A stretch of DNA of 64,000 bases from Streptomyces sp. Ag109_O5-1 (GTDB lineage: Bacteria; Actinomycetota; Actinomycetes; Streptomycetales; Streptomycetaceae), in the NCBI RefSeq assembly GCF_003814875.1, contig NZ_RKQF01000001.1, positions 3,782,001-3,846,000 on the forward strand. The letters run 5' to 3'. The notes under the pieces are model-generated. The model was not told the origin of the DNA. It saw only the letters and a list, made by a program, of their open reading frames with translations, and made no database searches. Below, piece after piece: positions 1 through 9,192 of the stretch. The position numbers were made by a program, and so were the translations under genes. The first letter of the stretch is position 1; every line of letters starts with the position of its first letter.

Positions 1-35
1 GCTTGTTCTCCTGTCGTCTCCTGCTCATACGACTG

Positions 36-70
36 CGGGCCGGGGACGGCCAGTGGCCCTCCCCGGCCCG
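36..70 (-). terminator. Long hairpin downstream of khpA
   Basis: An 11-bp perfect inverted repeat (CGGGCCGGGGA at 36-46, its complement at 60-70) encloses a second 4-bp stem. It lies between the end of khpA and the left edge, where rimM would be expected in Streptomyces. There is no T-run, so it could be an attenuator, an RNA-processing site or a terminator. Confidence 0.5.
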
Positions 71-88
71 AGCCGGTTGCGATAAGCG

Positions 89-328
89 TCAGCGGACGTG
101 GTCGACGTCGACGAGGTCGACGCGGACTCCCCTGCCGCCGATGGCACCCACGACGGTGCGCAGGGCACGCGCGGTGCGGCCGTTGCGGCCGATCACCTTG
201 CCGAGGTCGTCGGGGTGCACCCGGACCTCCAGCACGCGCCCGCGGCGCAGGTTGCGCGAGGCGACCTGCACATCGTCGGGGTTGTCGACGATGCCCTTCA
301 CGAGGTGCTCAAGCGCCTCTTCGAGCAT
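89..328 (-). CDS. khpA: KH-domain RNA-binding protein KhpA
   Basis: This 79-residue protein is a single KH domain of the bacterial KhpA/YlqC family, cytoplasmic RNA-binding proteins that usually partner with KhpB. The KH signature is visible as VIGRNGRTARALR at about residues 46-58, within the GxxG loop and following helix. The length is typical of the family. It begins 5 bp after the rpsP stop on the same strand, so the two are almost certainly cotranscribed, as in the conserved rpsP-khpA-rimM-trmD order of actinobacteria. Confidence 0.93.
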   Translation of the reverse strand: MLEEALEHLVKGIVDNPDDVQVASRNLRRGRVLEVRVHPDDLGKVIGRNGRTARALRTVVGAIGGRGVRVDLVDVDHVR

Positions 329-333
329 GCTGC

Positions 334-753
334 TCAGGCCTCGGTCGACTCGGACTCAGCCGCGGCCTCGTCCTTCTTCTCAGCCTTCTTCTTCTGGGTG
401 ATCGCCTCACCCTTGCCCTCGTCGTCACCGCCGAGCGCCTCGAACGACGGACGCGTGGCCTTCGGCGCGGCCACGAGCAGCGGCGCCGGGGCGGGCTCGC
501 CCTTGAACTTCTGCCAGTCGCCGGTCTTCTTCAGGATGGCGAGCACGGGCTCGGTCGGCTGGGCGCCGACGCCGAGCCAGTACGCGGCGCGCTCGGCGTC
601 CACCTCGATGACCGACGGGTTGTAGGTCGGGTGGTACTTGCCGATCTCCTCGATCGCACGGCCGTCACGGCGGGTGCGGGAGTCGGCGACGACGATGCGG
701 TAGTGAGGCGAACGGATCTTGCCCAGACGCTTCAGCTTGATCTTGACTGCCAC
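334..753 (-). CDS. rpsP: 30S ribosomal protein S16
   Basis: The protein is ribosomal protein S16, a component of the small subunit body that binds 16S rRNA during early assembly. The N-terminus MAVKIKLKRLGKIRSPHYRI is the diagnostic S16 start. At 139 residues it is longer than the usual 80-90, because after about residue 85 it carries an Ala/Glu/Lys-rich tail, a known feature of streptomycete S16. The start is GTG, preceded by AGGAGA about 10 nt upstream. It is first in an operon with khpA. Confidence 0.97.
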   Translation of the reverse strand: MAVKIKLKRLGKIRSPHYRIVVADSRTRRDGRAIEEIGKYHPTYNPSVIEVDAERAAYWLGVGAQPTEPVLAILKKTGDWQKFKGEPAPAPLLVAAPKATRPSFEALGGDDEGKGEAITQKKKAEKKDEAAAESESTEA

Positions 754-1008
754 GGGAGTGGATTCTCCTGGTTTTGACGTGGTTGGGCACGGCGAGACTG
801 CCGCGTGGGGTTGCGGTACCCGAGTGCCCGATGGACGCGTCAGCCGGAGGAGAGAGGGGTCCTGTGCGGCTGTCGAGTACAGCTAGCCATTGTGCCACAC
901 CCTGCGGGTCGCTCTGTCCGGCGGTCGTGCGAGGGCACGCCGAAAGCGCACCCGGCGTGGAGGTGGTGTACGTCGGGTGCGCCGACCGGCATCACGGCGA
1001 GGCGATGG

Positions 1009-1033
1009 CCACGGCTGCCACGAGCAGCCGTGG
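1009..1033 (-). terminator. Hairpin terminator after the SprT-like gene
   Basis: A perfect 10-bp stem (CCACGGCTGC with its complement) around a 5-nt loop begins 2 bp past the stop of the SprT-like gene. It lacks a clear T-run, as is common for Streptomyces terminators. Confidence 0.6.
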
Positions 1034-1035
1034 GT

Positions 1036-1632
1036 CTACGCCGCGCCCACGATTTCCGGGATGCGGAACGGCTTGCCGCAGCCGCCGCACACGATGGGGG
1101 CCTGGGCCAGCACCGACGGGACGACCCGGACGTTGCGCCCGCAGTCGCACACCGCCTTGACGCGGACACCGCCGCCGGACGAGCCGTGGCGGGCGGCCGG
1201 GCCGCGGAAGGTGCGGGAGGTGTCGGCGGAGGTGGCCACCGTGTGTGCCTTGAGAGCGCGCTGCAGTCTCTCGATGGTCGGCCGGTAGCGGCGCTTGGCC
1301 TCGGGGTTGAGCGTGACCAGCGAGAAGCCGCTGCTGGGGTGCGGCTCGTCGGGGTGGTCCAGGCCCAGCTCCTCGGCGATCGCGAGGAATCTGCGGTTGT
1401 GGTAGCGGCCGGCCCGGGAGGTGTCGCGGACCCCTCGGGCGGCGGCGATGCCGTGGACTGCCTCATGGAGCAGCCGTTCGAAGGAGAGTTCGTGACCGCA
1501 CGCGGACGACGACTCCCCGATCAGGGACTCTGGCGCGGCAAGGTCCGGCAGCTCGGGGTGGTACCGCTGAATGTCGGCCCACGCCTCTGCCAGCTCTGCG
1601 GCGAGAACAGGTGGTGTCTGTGTCGTGCTCAC
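1036..1632 (-). CDS. SprT-like zinc metallopeptidase domain protein
   Basis: The 198-residue product has the zinc-metallopeptidase motif HEAVH at about residues 56-60 and a C-terminal zinc ribbon with cysteines in CDC and CGGC pairs. This layout is that of bacterial SprT-like proteins, related to the Spartan/SprT family that acts on DNA-protein crosslinks in eukaryotes. The substrate of streptomycete members is not known to me. The gene stands alone, starts with GTG at 1632 and is followed by a hairpin. A sigma-R-like promoter motif ends about 9 nt before the start, which would make the transcript nearly leaderless. Confidence 0.8.
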   Translation of the reverse strand: MSTTQTPPVLAAELAEAWADIQRYHPELPDLAAPESLIGESSSACGHELSFERLLHEAVHGIAAARGVRDTSRAGRYHNRRFLAIAEELGLDHPDEPHPSSGFSLVTLNPEAKRRYRPTIERLQRALKAHTVATSADTSRTFRGPAARHGSSGGGVRVKAVCDCGRNVRVVPSVLAQAPIVCGGCGKPFRIPEIVGAA

Positions 1633-1640
1633 GTAATGAC

Positions 1641-1666
1641 AACGAGCGGGAGTGCCGCTGTGTTCC
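1641..1666 (-). promoter_or_regulatory. Possible sigma-R-type promoter (GGAAC-N18-GTT)
   Basis: On the minus strand GGAAC (1662-1666) is separated by exactly 18 nt from GTT (1641-1643). The thiol-stress sigma factor SigR of Streptomyces recognises GGAAT-N18-GTT, so this is one mismatch away. It lies just upstream of the GTG of the SprT-like gene. The match is short and could be chance. Confidence 0.3.
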
Positions 1667-2220
1667 TATTCCGGGCCATCCCAAATAATTTGCACGTACC
1701 CGTCAGTTGCCACTGATGCGTGGAGACGAGTACGGGTGCGCTGATCTGCGGAGAAGCGTCACAGCTCATACCAAGCCGGTGCGTAGTCTGACGTACGACC
1801 CGACGCGTAGCCCCGTCGCGGAGAGCGGGACGGCTGTGGTCGGCGGATGCGCAAGATACGTTTCGGTCGCTCTCGTGGCGCAGGACGCTACCCCGGTCAG
1901 CGTGCGCGACGCCCCCGACGTTACTCCGGAGCCCGTCGTCATCCGGCACCGGCCCGTCTGCGGCGGCCAGACACCGTACGGCCGCCGCGACGGCCGACCA
2001 TGGCCAAAACCGCCGTTCCGTGGGTCCGATGGTAGAGCCCCAAGTTGCCGGGATGTGAAATCTCGCCACAGTCGCAGCGCACGCACAAGCCGGGACCCGC
2101 GACCCCTGGACGCCACCGCGAGCCCGGAGTTATGTGGCATAGGTGGGAAGTGCGAGCGCACGGCACGGGGGCCACGGAATCGGTCAGTGCGTATCTCTCG
2201 GCGGATTGGGGCGCTTACCT
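1667..2220. other. Intergenic region without recognised gene
   Basis: About 550 bp separate the divergent SprT-like and methyltransferase genes. Open frames exist on both strands but their translations are Arg/Pro-rich and carry no recognisable domain. I see no RNA gene or clear repeat here. It presumably holds the methyltransferase promoter. Confidence 0.5.
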
Positions 2221-3081
2221 ATGACACCTACGCTCGTGCGGCAGCACCGGTCCCACGCGGATTCCACCCCCCGCGTGAACCTGTGCGCACGCGCGCGTGA
2301 CTGGTCCGAGATCCAGGAGCGGATGCTGGTCCCGCTCTACGAGACCGTCCACGAGCGACTCGAAGTGGGTCCCGCCACCCGGCTGCTCGGCCTGCACTGC
2401 GGCTCCGGATTAGCCCTGCTGATGGCGGCGGCCAGAGGAGCCGCGGTGACCGGCGTCGACTCCTCCCCCGAACGACTCGCCCTCGCCCGTGAGCGTCTGC
2501 TGCCCGACCCGGCCCTCGGGGCACGCGCGCGTGGCCGCGCCGCCCGGGTCGTGGAGGGCTCGCCCGGGGACGTGGCGGACGCGCAGGCACCGGCGTACAA
2601 CCTGATCACCGCCTTCGACCCGATCGGCTGCCTGGCCGGCGACTCCGAAGGGCTCGCTGACCTGCTCACGGAGGCGACGCCGCTGGCGGAGCACGGGGCG
2701 GCCGTGGTGCTGGCCGGCTGGGGTCCGCCGGAGCGCTGCGCGACCTCGTCCGTGCTGCGGGTGGCCGCGAAATTGGCCGATCCTTTGCGCAGTACGGGCA
2801 GTTGGCGCCCGGCCTGTCGCGATGATCTGGAGGAGGTCGCGCAGCGGGCCGGTCTGCGGATCGACGGTTCCGGGCGGGTCTCCTGCCCGTTCGGGTACGC
2901 CGACGCAGACAGCGCGGTACGCGGGCTGCTGTCGACCGGGCTGTTCGACGCGGCGATCGCGGCGACCGACCAGGAGCAGGTCGGCAAGGAGCTGACCGAG
3001 GCGCTCCACCCGCACCAGCGCGCGGACGGCACGGTGTGGATGCCCAACGTCTTCCGCTACCTGATCGCCCGCGTGCCCTGA
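2221..3081 (+). CDS. Class I SAM-dependent methyltransferase
   Basis: The product (286 residues from this ATG) has the Rossmann methyltransferase motif I as LGLHCGSGLAL near residue 58, followed by the acidic VTGVDSS at the end of strand 2. This places it among class I SAM-dependent methyltransferases. The substrate cannot be read from the sequence. I chose ATG at 2221 because the protein becomes conserved-looking from MTPTLVRQ; a frame-open start at 2143 would add a Gly/Ser-rich stretch that looks non-coding. It converges on ffh across a short hairpin. Confidence 0.75.
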   Translation: MTPTLVRQHRSHADSTPRVNLCARARDWSEIQERMLVPLYETVHERLEVGPATRLLGLHCGSGLALLMAAARGAAVTGVDSSPERLALARERLLPDPALGARARGRAARVVEGSPGDVADAQAPAYNLITAFDPIGCLAGDSEGLADLLTEATPLAEHGAAVVLAGWGPPERCATSSVLRVAAKLADPLRSTGSWRPACRDDLEEVAQRAGLRIDGSGRVSCPFGYADADSAVRGLLSTGLFDAAIAATDQEQVGKELTEALHPHQRADGTVWMPNVFRYLIARVP

Positions 3082-3090
3082 GGGACTCCT

Positions 3091-3108
3091 CCCCAGCTGT
3101 CGCTGGGG
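3091..3108. terminator. Bidirectional hairpin between methyltransferase gene and ffh
   Basis: CCCCAGC and GCTGGGG form a 7-bp stem with a 4-nt loop, placed between two convergent genes. The surrounding CCCCAGCTGTCGCTGGGG is a motif I know as recurrent between streptomycete genes. Confidence 0.55.
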
Positions 3109-3128
3109 GTGCCCCCGCACAGGTGGGC

Positions 3129-4679
3129 TCAGCCCATGAACTTCTTGAACTCGTCCGGCAGCTCGAAGTCCTCGGTGCCCTGCTGGGGCACTCCGAAGGC
3201 GTTGCCGCCCTGAGCGGCGGCCTCGCGGCGCTGGGCGGCCTCCAGCTCCTGCTGCTTGCGCTTCATCGGGTTGCCGGAGCGCTGCTTGCCCTTGGCCTGC
3301 TTCTGCTGCTTCTTCTGCCGGCCGGGGCCGCCGCCCATCCCCGGGATCCCCGGCATGCCCGGCATACCGCCGCCCTGGGCCATGCGGGACATCATCTTGC
3401 GGGCCTCGAAGAACCGCTCGACGAGTCCCTTGACGGCGCTGACCTCGACACCGGAGCCCTTGGCGATACGGGCGCGGCGCGAGCCGTTGATGATCGTCGG
3501 GTCCTGGCGCTCGCCCGGCGTCATCGACTTGATGATCGCGGCGGTGCGGTCCACGTCCCGCTCGTCGAGGTTGTTGATCTGGTCCTTGATCTGGCCCATG
3601 CCGGGCAGCATCCCGAGGAGCTTCGAGATGGAGCCCATCTTCCTGACCTGCTCCATCTGGGACAGGAAGTCGTCCAGGGTGAAGTCCTGGCCCTTTTTCG
3701 ACGCCAGCTTGGAGGCCATCTTCTGGGCCTCTTCCTGGCTGAACGTCTTCTCCGCCTGCTCGATCAGGGTGAGCAGGTCACCCATGTCGAGGATGCGGGA
3801 GGCCATCCGGTCCGGATGGAAGGCGTCGAAGTCGTCGAGCTTCTCGCCGTTCGACGCGAACATGATCGGCTTGCCGGTGACCTGGCGGATCGACAGAGCG
3901 GCGCCACCGCGGGCGTCACCGTCGAGCTTGGAGAGGACGACACCGTCGAAGCCGACGCCGTCCCGGAAGGCCTCGGCGGTGGTGACGGCGTCCTGGCCGA
4001 TCATGGCGTCGACGACGAACAGGATCTCGTCGGGCGAGACGGCGTCGCGGATGTCCGCGGCCTGCTGCATCAGCTCCTGGTCGATACCGAGGCGGCCGGC
4101 GGTGTCCACGATCACGATGTCGTGGACCTTGGCCTTCGCGAACTCGATGGAGTCCTTGGCGACCTTGACCGGGTCGCCGACGCCGTTGCCCGGCTCGGGC
4201 GCGTAGACCGCGGCACCGGCGCGCTCGGCGACGACGCTGAGCTGGTTGACGGCGTTGGGGCGCTGGAGGTCGGCGGCGACAAGCAGCGGGGAGTGGCCCT
4301 GCTCCTTGAGCCAGTGGGCGAGCTTGCCCGCGAGGGTGGTCTTACCGGCACCCTGGAGACCGGCCAGCATGATCACGGTGGGCGGCTGCTTGGCGAACCG
4401 CAGCCGCCGCGTCTCGCCACCGAGGATGGTGACCAGCTCGTCGTTGACGATCTTCAGAACCTGCTGGGCCGGGTTCAGCGCCTTGGAGACCTCGGAGCCG
4501 AGCGCCCGTTCCTTGACGTTCTTGATGAACGTACGGACGACCGGAAGGGCCACGTCCGCCTCGAGGAGCGCGATACGGATCTCCCGCGCCGTGGCGTCGA
4601 TGTCCGCTTCGCTCAGACGTCCCTTGCCGCGCAGATTCTTGAAGGTCGCTGAAAGGCGATCGGAGAGAGTGTCGAACAC
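3129..4679 (-). CDS. ffh: Signal recognition particle protein Ffh
   Basis: Ffh is the GTPase subunit of the signal recognition particle, binding signal peptides and 4.5S RNA and docking to FtsY at the membrane. The 516-residue protein has the N domain, then the G domain with P-loop GLQGAGKTT at about residue 113 and DTAGR at about 193. The C-terminal M domain follows, with a Met/Gly-rich tail (GMPGMPGIPGMGGG). Length fits streptomycete Ffh. The start is GTG. Its receptor gene ftsY lies 8 kb away in the same window. Confidence 0.98.
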   Translation of the reverse strand: MFDTLSDRLSATFKNLRGKGRLSEADIDATAREIRIALLEADVALPVVRTFIKNVKERALGSEVSKALNPAQQVLKIVNDELVTILGGETRRLRFAKQPPTVIMLAGLQGAGKTTLAGKLAHWLKEQGHSPLLVAADLQRPNAVNQLSVVAERAGAAVYAPEPGNGVGDPVKVAKDSIEFAKAKVHDIVIVDTAGRLGIDQELMQQAADIRDAVSPDEILFVVDAMIGQDAVTTAEAFRDGVGFDGVVLSKLDGDARGGAALSIRQVTGKPIMFASNGEKLDDFDAFHPDRMASRILDMGDLLTLIEQAEKTFSQEEAQKMASKLASKKGQDFTLDDFLSQMEQVRKMGSISKLLGMLPGMGQIKDQINNLDERDVDRTAAIIKSMTPGERQDPTIINGSRRARIAKGSGVEVSAVKGLVERFFEARKMMSRMAQGGGMPGMPGIPGMGGGPGRQKKQQKQAKGKQRSGNPMKRKQQELEAAQRREAAAQGGNAFGVPQQGTEDFELPDEFKKFMG

Positions 4680-4772
4680 GGCGGCGTCGGTCCTCGGAGT
4701 CGGGGGCGGTGAGCGTCTTCCAGGGTATCCAACCGCGCAAGGAAGTCGTCCCCGCCTTGCACGACCAGGTGA

Positions 4773-7229
4773 TCAGGCCCTCAGTGTCTCCTCCAGTTTG
4801 CGCGCCACGGAGGTCGCCTCCTCGGCGGGCAGCGGCGAGTGGTCGGTGGCGGTCACGTAGAAGGCGTCGACGGCGTTGGACCCGAGCGTGCTCACATGCG
4901 CGCTGCGCACCCGCACCTCGGCGTCCTCCAGCGCCCGCCCGATCCGGAACAGCAGCCCGGGTGCGTCCTGGGCCCGCACCTCGATCACCGTGGCGTGCCG
5001 GGAGGCCGCCGAGGCCACCGTCACGCGCGGTGGCGGGGCCACCCGGCCGCGCCGCCTCGGGTAGGCCGCGTCCCGTTCCGCCAGGCGTCCGGCGATGTCC
5101 AGGGAGCCGTCCAGGGCCCGGACCAGGTCCGCCCGCAGCCGGGCGGCCTGGGGCAGCGAGCCGTACTCGGCGGCCACCCGCCAGTTGAGGAGCAGGACCG
5201 TGCCGTCGTCGACGTCGTCGGGGAGCTCGACGGTGCGCAGTTCGGCGGTGCGGACGGTGAGGCGGTGCATGGCCAGGATTCCGGAGACGGCCGGGAGGAC
5301 GCCCGGCTGGTCCGGTACGGCGATGAGCAGCTCCACGCCGAGCGGCTCGGGTTCGCCGGCCGGCTCGTCCTCGGTGGCCGTCGGCTCGGTCTGGGCGCGC
5401 AGGGCGAGGACCGGGCCGCCGGTACGGAAGGCCTCGATGGCCAGCCGCTCCTGTTCGGCCGTGGGGGCGGCGGGCTCGGGCTCGTCGGCGGTGTCTCCGG
5501 CGAGCACCGCGGAGACCCGCTTGACCAGGTCGGCGACGAGGGAGCCGCGCCAGGAGGACCAGGCCGCCGGGCCGGTGGCCAGCGCGTCGGCCTCGGTCAG
5601 AGCGTGCAGCAGCTCCAGGGTGCCCTGGGTGCCGACCGCCTCGGCGACCAGCCGGACCGTGGCGGGGTCCTCCAGGTCGCGCCGGGTGGCCGTCTCGATG
5701 AGGAGGAGGTGGTGTCGTACCAGGGTCGCCAGGACCGCCACGTCGGCGCGGTCGAAGCCGATCCTGGCCGCCACGTCCTTGGCGATGATCTCGCCGGCCA
5801 CCGAGTGGTCGCCCGGCCAGCCCTTGCCGATGTCGTGCAGCAGGGCGGCGACCAGGAGCAGGTCGGGGCGGTGCACACGGCGGGCGAACTCGGAGGCGCG
5901 GACGGCGGTCTCGATGAGGTGGCGGTCGACGGTCCAGATGTGCACGGCGTTGCGCTGCGGCCGGCAGCGCACCCGCTCCCAGTCGGGAAGCAGCCGGGTG
6001 ATCAGGCCCTCCGCCTCCAGCGCCTCCCAGACGTCGACCGTGGGGCGGCCGGAGCCGAGCAGCGTGACCAGTTGTTCGCGGGCCTCGGCGGGCCAGGGCG
6101 TGGCCAGGGGACGGGCGGTGGCGGCCATCCGCCGTACGGCGTGCAGGGAGAGCGGGAGGCCGGCCTGGGCGGCGGCGGCCGCGGCGCGCAGCGGGAGCAC
6201 GGGGTCGCGTTCGGGGCGTGCGGTGCGGGCGAGCACCACCTCGCCGTCCTGCTCCACCACCCCTTCGGCCAGCGGGGAGCGCTCGGCGACCGGCTTGCCG
6301 CCGCCCAGCATGGCGCGCAGCCGCGGGCGGACGGCGCGTGAGCGCAGTACGCGGCCCACTTCGCGCCAGGTGACATCACTGGCGTACGAAATGACCCGCG
6401 CGGACTCGTAGACCTGGCGCAGCAGGGTGTCGGCGTCGAGGAGGTCCAGCTCGGCCGCGACCTGGTCCTGCTCCTGGAGCGCGAGGCGGTCGGTGGCGCG
6501 CCCTGTCGCCAGGTGCAGCGCGTCACGGACGTCGAGCAGGCGCCTGCGGGCGTCGGCGAGGCCCTCGCGCGGGGCGTCGGCCAGCCAGGAGGCGGCGACG
6601 GCGCGCAGGGCGGTGGCGTCGCGGAGGCCGCCGCGGGCCTCCTTCAGGTCGGGCTCCAGAAGGTACTGGAGCTCGCCCTGGCGCTCGGCGCGCTCGACGC
6701 ACAGCTCCTGGAGCTCGGGGAGGCGTTTGGGCGCCTGGTTGCGCCAGTCGGCGAGGATCGCGGTGCGCAGTCCGGAGGTCAGGCCCAGGTCACCGGCGAT
6801 ATGGCGGGCGTCGAGGAGGCCGAGCTGGACCTTGAGGTCCTCACCGGCGGTCCTGCGGGCCTCGGCGGCCGTGCGCACGGAGTGGTCGAGGGCCAGGCCC
6901 AGGTCCCAGACCGGGTACCAGAGCCGGTCGGCGACGGCGGCCACCGCGCCGGAGTCGCCGCCGTCGTGCAGCAGCAGGAGGTCGAGGTCACTGCGAGGGG
7001 AGAGTTCGCCGCGGCCGTAGCCGCCTACGGCGACCAGGGAGATGCCGCCCCTGATGCCTTCGGTGGCGGCCGCGAACAGGCCGGTCAGCCATTCGTCCGT
7101 GAGTTCCGCGAGGGCGGTACGGCGCGGCGGCCCGGACCGCGCCTCCTCGGTGAGGAGGCGCAGCCGGGCCGCCGCGTAGCCGCTGGGTCCCGTGTCCTCT
7201 GTGTCGTTCCGAACATCCGTACCCGTCAC
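4773..7229 (-). CDS. glnD: [Protein-PII] uridylyltransferase/adenylyltransferase GlnD
   Basis: GlnD modifies the PII protein GlnB/GlnK in response to nitrogen status; in Streptomyces the modification is adenylylation (established knowledge). The 818 residues show the nucleotidyltransferase motif GYGRGELSPRSDLDL near residue 85, an HD domain with LLHDIGKG near 465, and two C-terminal ACT domains near 640 and 756 (VPDQPGVL and AQDAPGLL). The start is GTG. It is third in amtB-glnB-glnD with a 35-bp gap from glnB, so probably in the same GlnR-controlled operon. Confidence 0.97.
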   Translation of the reverse strand: MTGTDVRNDTEDTGPSGYAAARLRLLTEEARSGPPRRTALAELTDEWLTGLFAAATEGIRGGISLVAVGGYGRGELSPRSDLDLLLLHDGGDSGAVAAVADRLWYPVWDLGLALDHSVRTAAEARRTAGEDLKVQLGLLDARHIAGDLGLTSGLRTAILADWRNQAPKRLPELQELCVERAERQGELQYLLEPDLKEARGGLRDATALRAVAASWLADAPREGLADARRRLLDVRDALHLATGRATDRLALQEQDQVAAELDLLDADTLLRQVYESARVISYASDVTWREVGRVLRSRAVRPRLRAMLGGGKPVAERSPLAEGVVEQDGEVVLARTARPERDPVLPLRAAAAAAQAGLPLSLHAVRRMAATARPLATPWPAEAREQLVTLLGSGRPTVDVWEALEAEGLITRLLPDWERVRCRPQRNAVHIWTVDRHLIETAVRASEFARRVHRPDLLLVAALLHDIGKGWPGDHSVAGEIIAKDVAARIGFDRADVAVLATLVRHHLLLIETATRRDLEDPATVRLVAEAVGTQGTLELLHALTEADALATGPAAWSSWRGSLVADLVKRVSAVLAGDTADEPEPAAPTAEQERLAIEAFRTGGPVLALRAQTEPTATEDEPAGEPEPLGVELLIAVPDQPGVLPAVSGILAMHRLTVRTAELRTVELPDDVDDGTVLLLNWRVAAEYGSLPQAARLRADLVRALDGSLDIAGRLAERDAAYPRRRGRVAPPPRVTVASAASRHATVIEVRAQDAPGLLFRIGRALEDAEVRVRSAHVSTLGSNAVDAFYVTATDHSPLPAEEATSVARKLEETLRA

Positions 7230-7264
7230 CCAGCGACTCCTGCCTGTATTCAGGTGGTTCTGTT

Positions 7265-7603
7265 CTACAGCGCGTCCGGCCCACGCTCGCCGGTGCGGAC
7301 CCGTACGGCGGTCTCGACCGGCAGCGACCAGACCTTGCCGTCACCGATCTTGCCGGTGCGGGCGGCCTTGACGATGACGTCGATCAGCTGCTCGGCGTCC
7401 TCGTCCTCGGCCAGTACCTCGATACGGATCTTGGGCACCAGGTCGACCGTGTACTCCGCACCACGGTAGACCTCGGTGTGGCCGCGCTGCCGACCGTAGC
7501 CGCTGGCCTCGGTGACCGTGAGGCCGTGGACGCCGAAGGCCTGCAGGGCCTCCTTGATCTCGTCGAGCCGGTGGGGCTTCACGACGGCGGTGATGAGCTT
7601 CAT
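7265..7603 (-). CDS. glnB: Nitrogen regulatory protein PII (GlnB/GlnK)
   Basis: This is the trimeric PII signalling protein, 112 residues, starting MKLITAVVKPHRLDEIK. The T-loop reads EVYRGAEYTVD, and the tyrosine at residue 51 is the classical modification site used by GlnD. The ATP-binding segment GKIGDGKVW is at about residues 85-93. Its ATG overlaps the amtB TGA by two bases (ATGA), so translation is coupled to the ammonium channel it gates. In Streptomyces the amtB-linked copy is often called glnK. Confidence 0.98.
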   Translation of the reverse strand: MKLITAVVKPHRLDEIKEALQAFGVHGLTVTEASGYGRQRGHTEVYRGAEYTVDLVPKIRIEVLAEDEDAEQLIDVIVKAARTGKIGDGKVWSLPVETAVRVRTGERGPDAL

Positions 7604-8940
7604 GCGTCCACCTTCTTGCTCGAACCGGCCAGGGACCCGCCGGAGACGGCGCTGACGACACCACCGCCCGCGCCGCTGAAGTCGTATGCAGTCTCGGCGT
7701 GCTCGGCCTGGTCGATGCCGGAGACCTCGTCGTCCTCGGAGACCCGCATACCGAGGGTCTTGTCGAGGAGGAAGGCGAGGACCGCCGAGACGACCAGCGA
7801 GTAGGCGAGGACGGCACCGACACCGGCGCACTGCTTCCACAGCTGGGTGAAGGAGTGGTCGCCGTAGAAGACGCCGGTCGCGGTGGACTGGCCCTTGCCG
7901 GTGGCGAAGAAGCCGATGAGCAGGGAGCCGATGATGCCGCCGACCATGTGGACGCCGACCACGTCGAGGGAGTCGTCGTAGCCGAACTTGAACTTCAGGC
8001 CGACGGCCGCGGCGCAGGCGACACCGGCGATGGCGCCGACGGCGATCGCGCCGAGCGGGGAGACCGCACCACCGGACGGGGTGATCGCGACCAGACCGGC
8101 GACCGCGCCGGAGGCGGCGCCCAGCGTGGTGAACGCGCCGTGCCGGATCTTCTCGTAGGCGAGCCAGGCGAGCATGGCGGCGGCGGTGGCGACCTGGGTG
8201 TTGACGAACATCAGCGCGCCGACGCCGTCGTCGTTGCCGAGCCACGAGCCGGCGTTGAAGCCGAACCAGCCGAACCACAGCAGACCGGCGCCGAGCATGA
8301 CCAGCGGGAGGCTGTGCGGGCGCATCGGGTCCTTCTTGAAGCCGACGCGCTTGCCGATGACCAGGATGACGCCGAGGGCGCCGGCACCGGCGTTGATGTG
8401 GACCGCGGTACCACCCGCGAAGTCGATCACACCGAGCTTGTAGGCCCAGCCGTCGGCGCCCCAGACCCAGTGGGCGACCGGGACGTAGACGACCGTGAGC
8501 CACAGGGCGACGAAGAGCGCCCAGGCCGAGAACTTCACACGGTCCGCGATGGCGCCGCTTATCAGGGCCGGTGTGATGACCGCGAACATCATCTGGAAGA
8601 CCATGAAGACGAACACCGGGATGGTGTAGCCGGGCCAGAGCTCCGTCAGCCCGACGTTGCTCATGCCCAGCCAGTGGGAGTCGAAGCCGATGAAGCCGTT
8701 CTTGGTGCCGAAGGCAAAGGAGAAGCCGTAGAGCACCCACAGGATGGTGACGATCCCGATGCTGATGAAGCTCATCATCAGCATGTTCAGGGTGCTCTTG
8801 ACGCGGACCATGCCGCCGTAGAAGAAGGCGAGTCCCGGCGTCATGAGCAGCACCAGGGCGGAACAGATGAGCATGAAGCCCGTGTTCGCGGAGGACAGCT
8901 TGGGTGCCTCCGCTGCAAGCGTGATGGCGGCTGATGCCAT
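7600..8940 (-). CDS. amtB: Ammonium transporter AmtB
   Basis: The 446-residue product is an Amt/Mep ammonium channel with about eleven hydrophobic membrane segments. Family hallmarks are visible: FFYGGMVR near residue 38, and the pore twin histidines in GGTAVHINAG near residue 180 and DVVGVHMVGG near 330. I chose the ATG at 8940 because GAGGAG lies just upstream and the N-terminus MASAAITLAAEAPKLSSANTG leads into the first membrane segment. It heads the amtB-glnB-glnD operon. Confidence 0.97.
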   Translation of the reverse strand: MASAAITLAAEAPKLSSANTGFMLICSALVLLMTPGLAFFYGGMVRVKSTLNMLMMSFISIGIVTILWVLYGFSFAFGTKNGFIGFDSHWLGMSNVGLTELWPGYTIPVFVFMVFQMMFAVITPALISGAIADRVKFSAWALFVALWLTVVYVPVAHWVWGADGWAYKLGVIDFAGGTAVHINAGAGALGVILVIGKRVGFKKDPMRPHSLPLVMLGAGLLWFGWFGFNAGSWLGNDDGVGALMFVNTQVATAAAMLAWLAYEKIRHGAFTTLGAASGAVAGLVAITPSGGAVSPLGAIAVGAIAGVACAAAVGLKFKFGYDDSLDVVGVHMVGGIIGSLLIGFFATGKGQSTATGVFYGDHSFTQLWKQCAGVGAVLAYSLVVSAVLAFLLDKTLGMRVSEDDEVSGIDQAEHAETAYDFSGAGGGVVSAVSGGSLAGSSKKVDA

Positions 8941-9047
8941 CGGCGTCTCCTCGTCGGTTGGTACGGCCCCGTGCGGGTCGGAGCGTGTGAGCGGTCCGGT
9001 CAAGCGGGGGGTGGGCCGGTTATGCGCCATGAGATTGACGCAGCGCG

Positions 9048-9106
9048 GTTTCGGTCGTTGCCCCTCGTTGTTTCGCCGGAGTGACGAAGGCGCCCTGTGT
9101 GTTACG
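9048..9106 (-). promoter_or_regulatory. GlnR-like operator region upstream of amtB
   Basis: On the minus strand GTCAC-N6-GAAAC occupies 9070-9085, matching the GlnR half-box pair gTnAC-n6-GaAAc known from streptomycete nitrogen genes. A further GTAAC-N6-GGCGC lies just upstream (9091-9106), and GCAAC followed by GAAAC just downstream (9048-9061). GlnR control of amtB-glnK-glnD is established in S. coelicolor. The exact box boundaries here are my inference. Confidence 0.6.
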
Positions 9107-9192
9107 CGTAGATGAATTGCAAGATGTCCGACTGTGGGATCGTTATCGTGACGCAACCTTCCCGCGGGTGACTCACGGATGACTCGCGGACG

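Noticed and set aside
1707..2300. Open frames in the gap between the SprT-like and methyltransferase genes
   Set aside because: Arg/Pro-rich, no ribosome site and no recognisable motif on either strand.
3036..4652. Very long open frames opposite ffh, glnD, amtB, smc, recG and others
   Set aside because: High G+C removes stop codons from the complementary strand. The translations are Arg/Gly/Val-rich and have no domain, while the opposite strand carries clear families.
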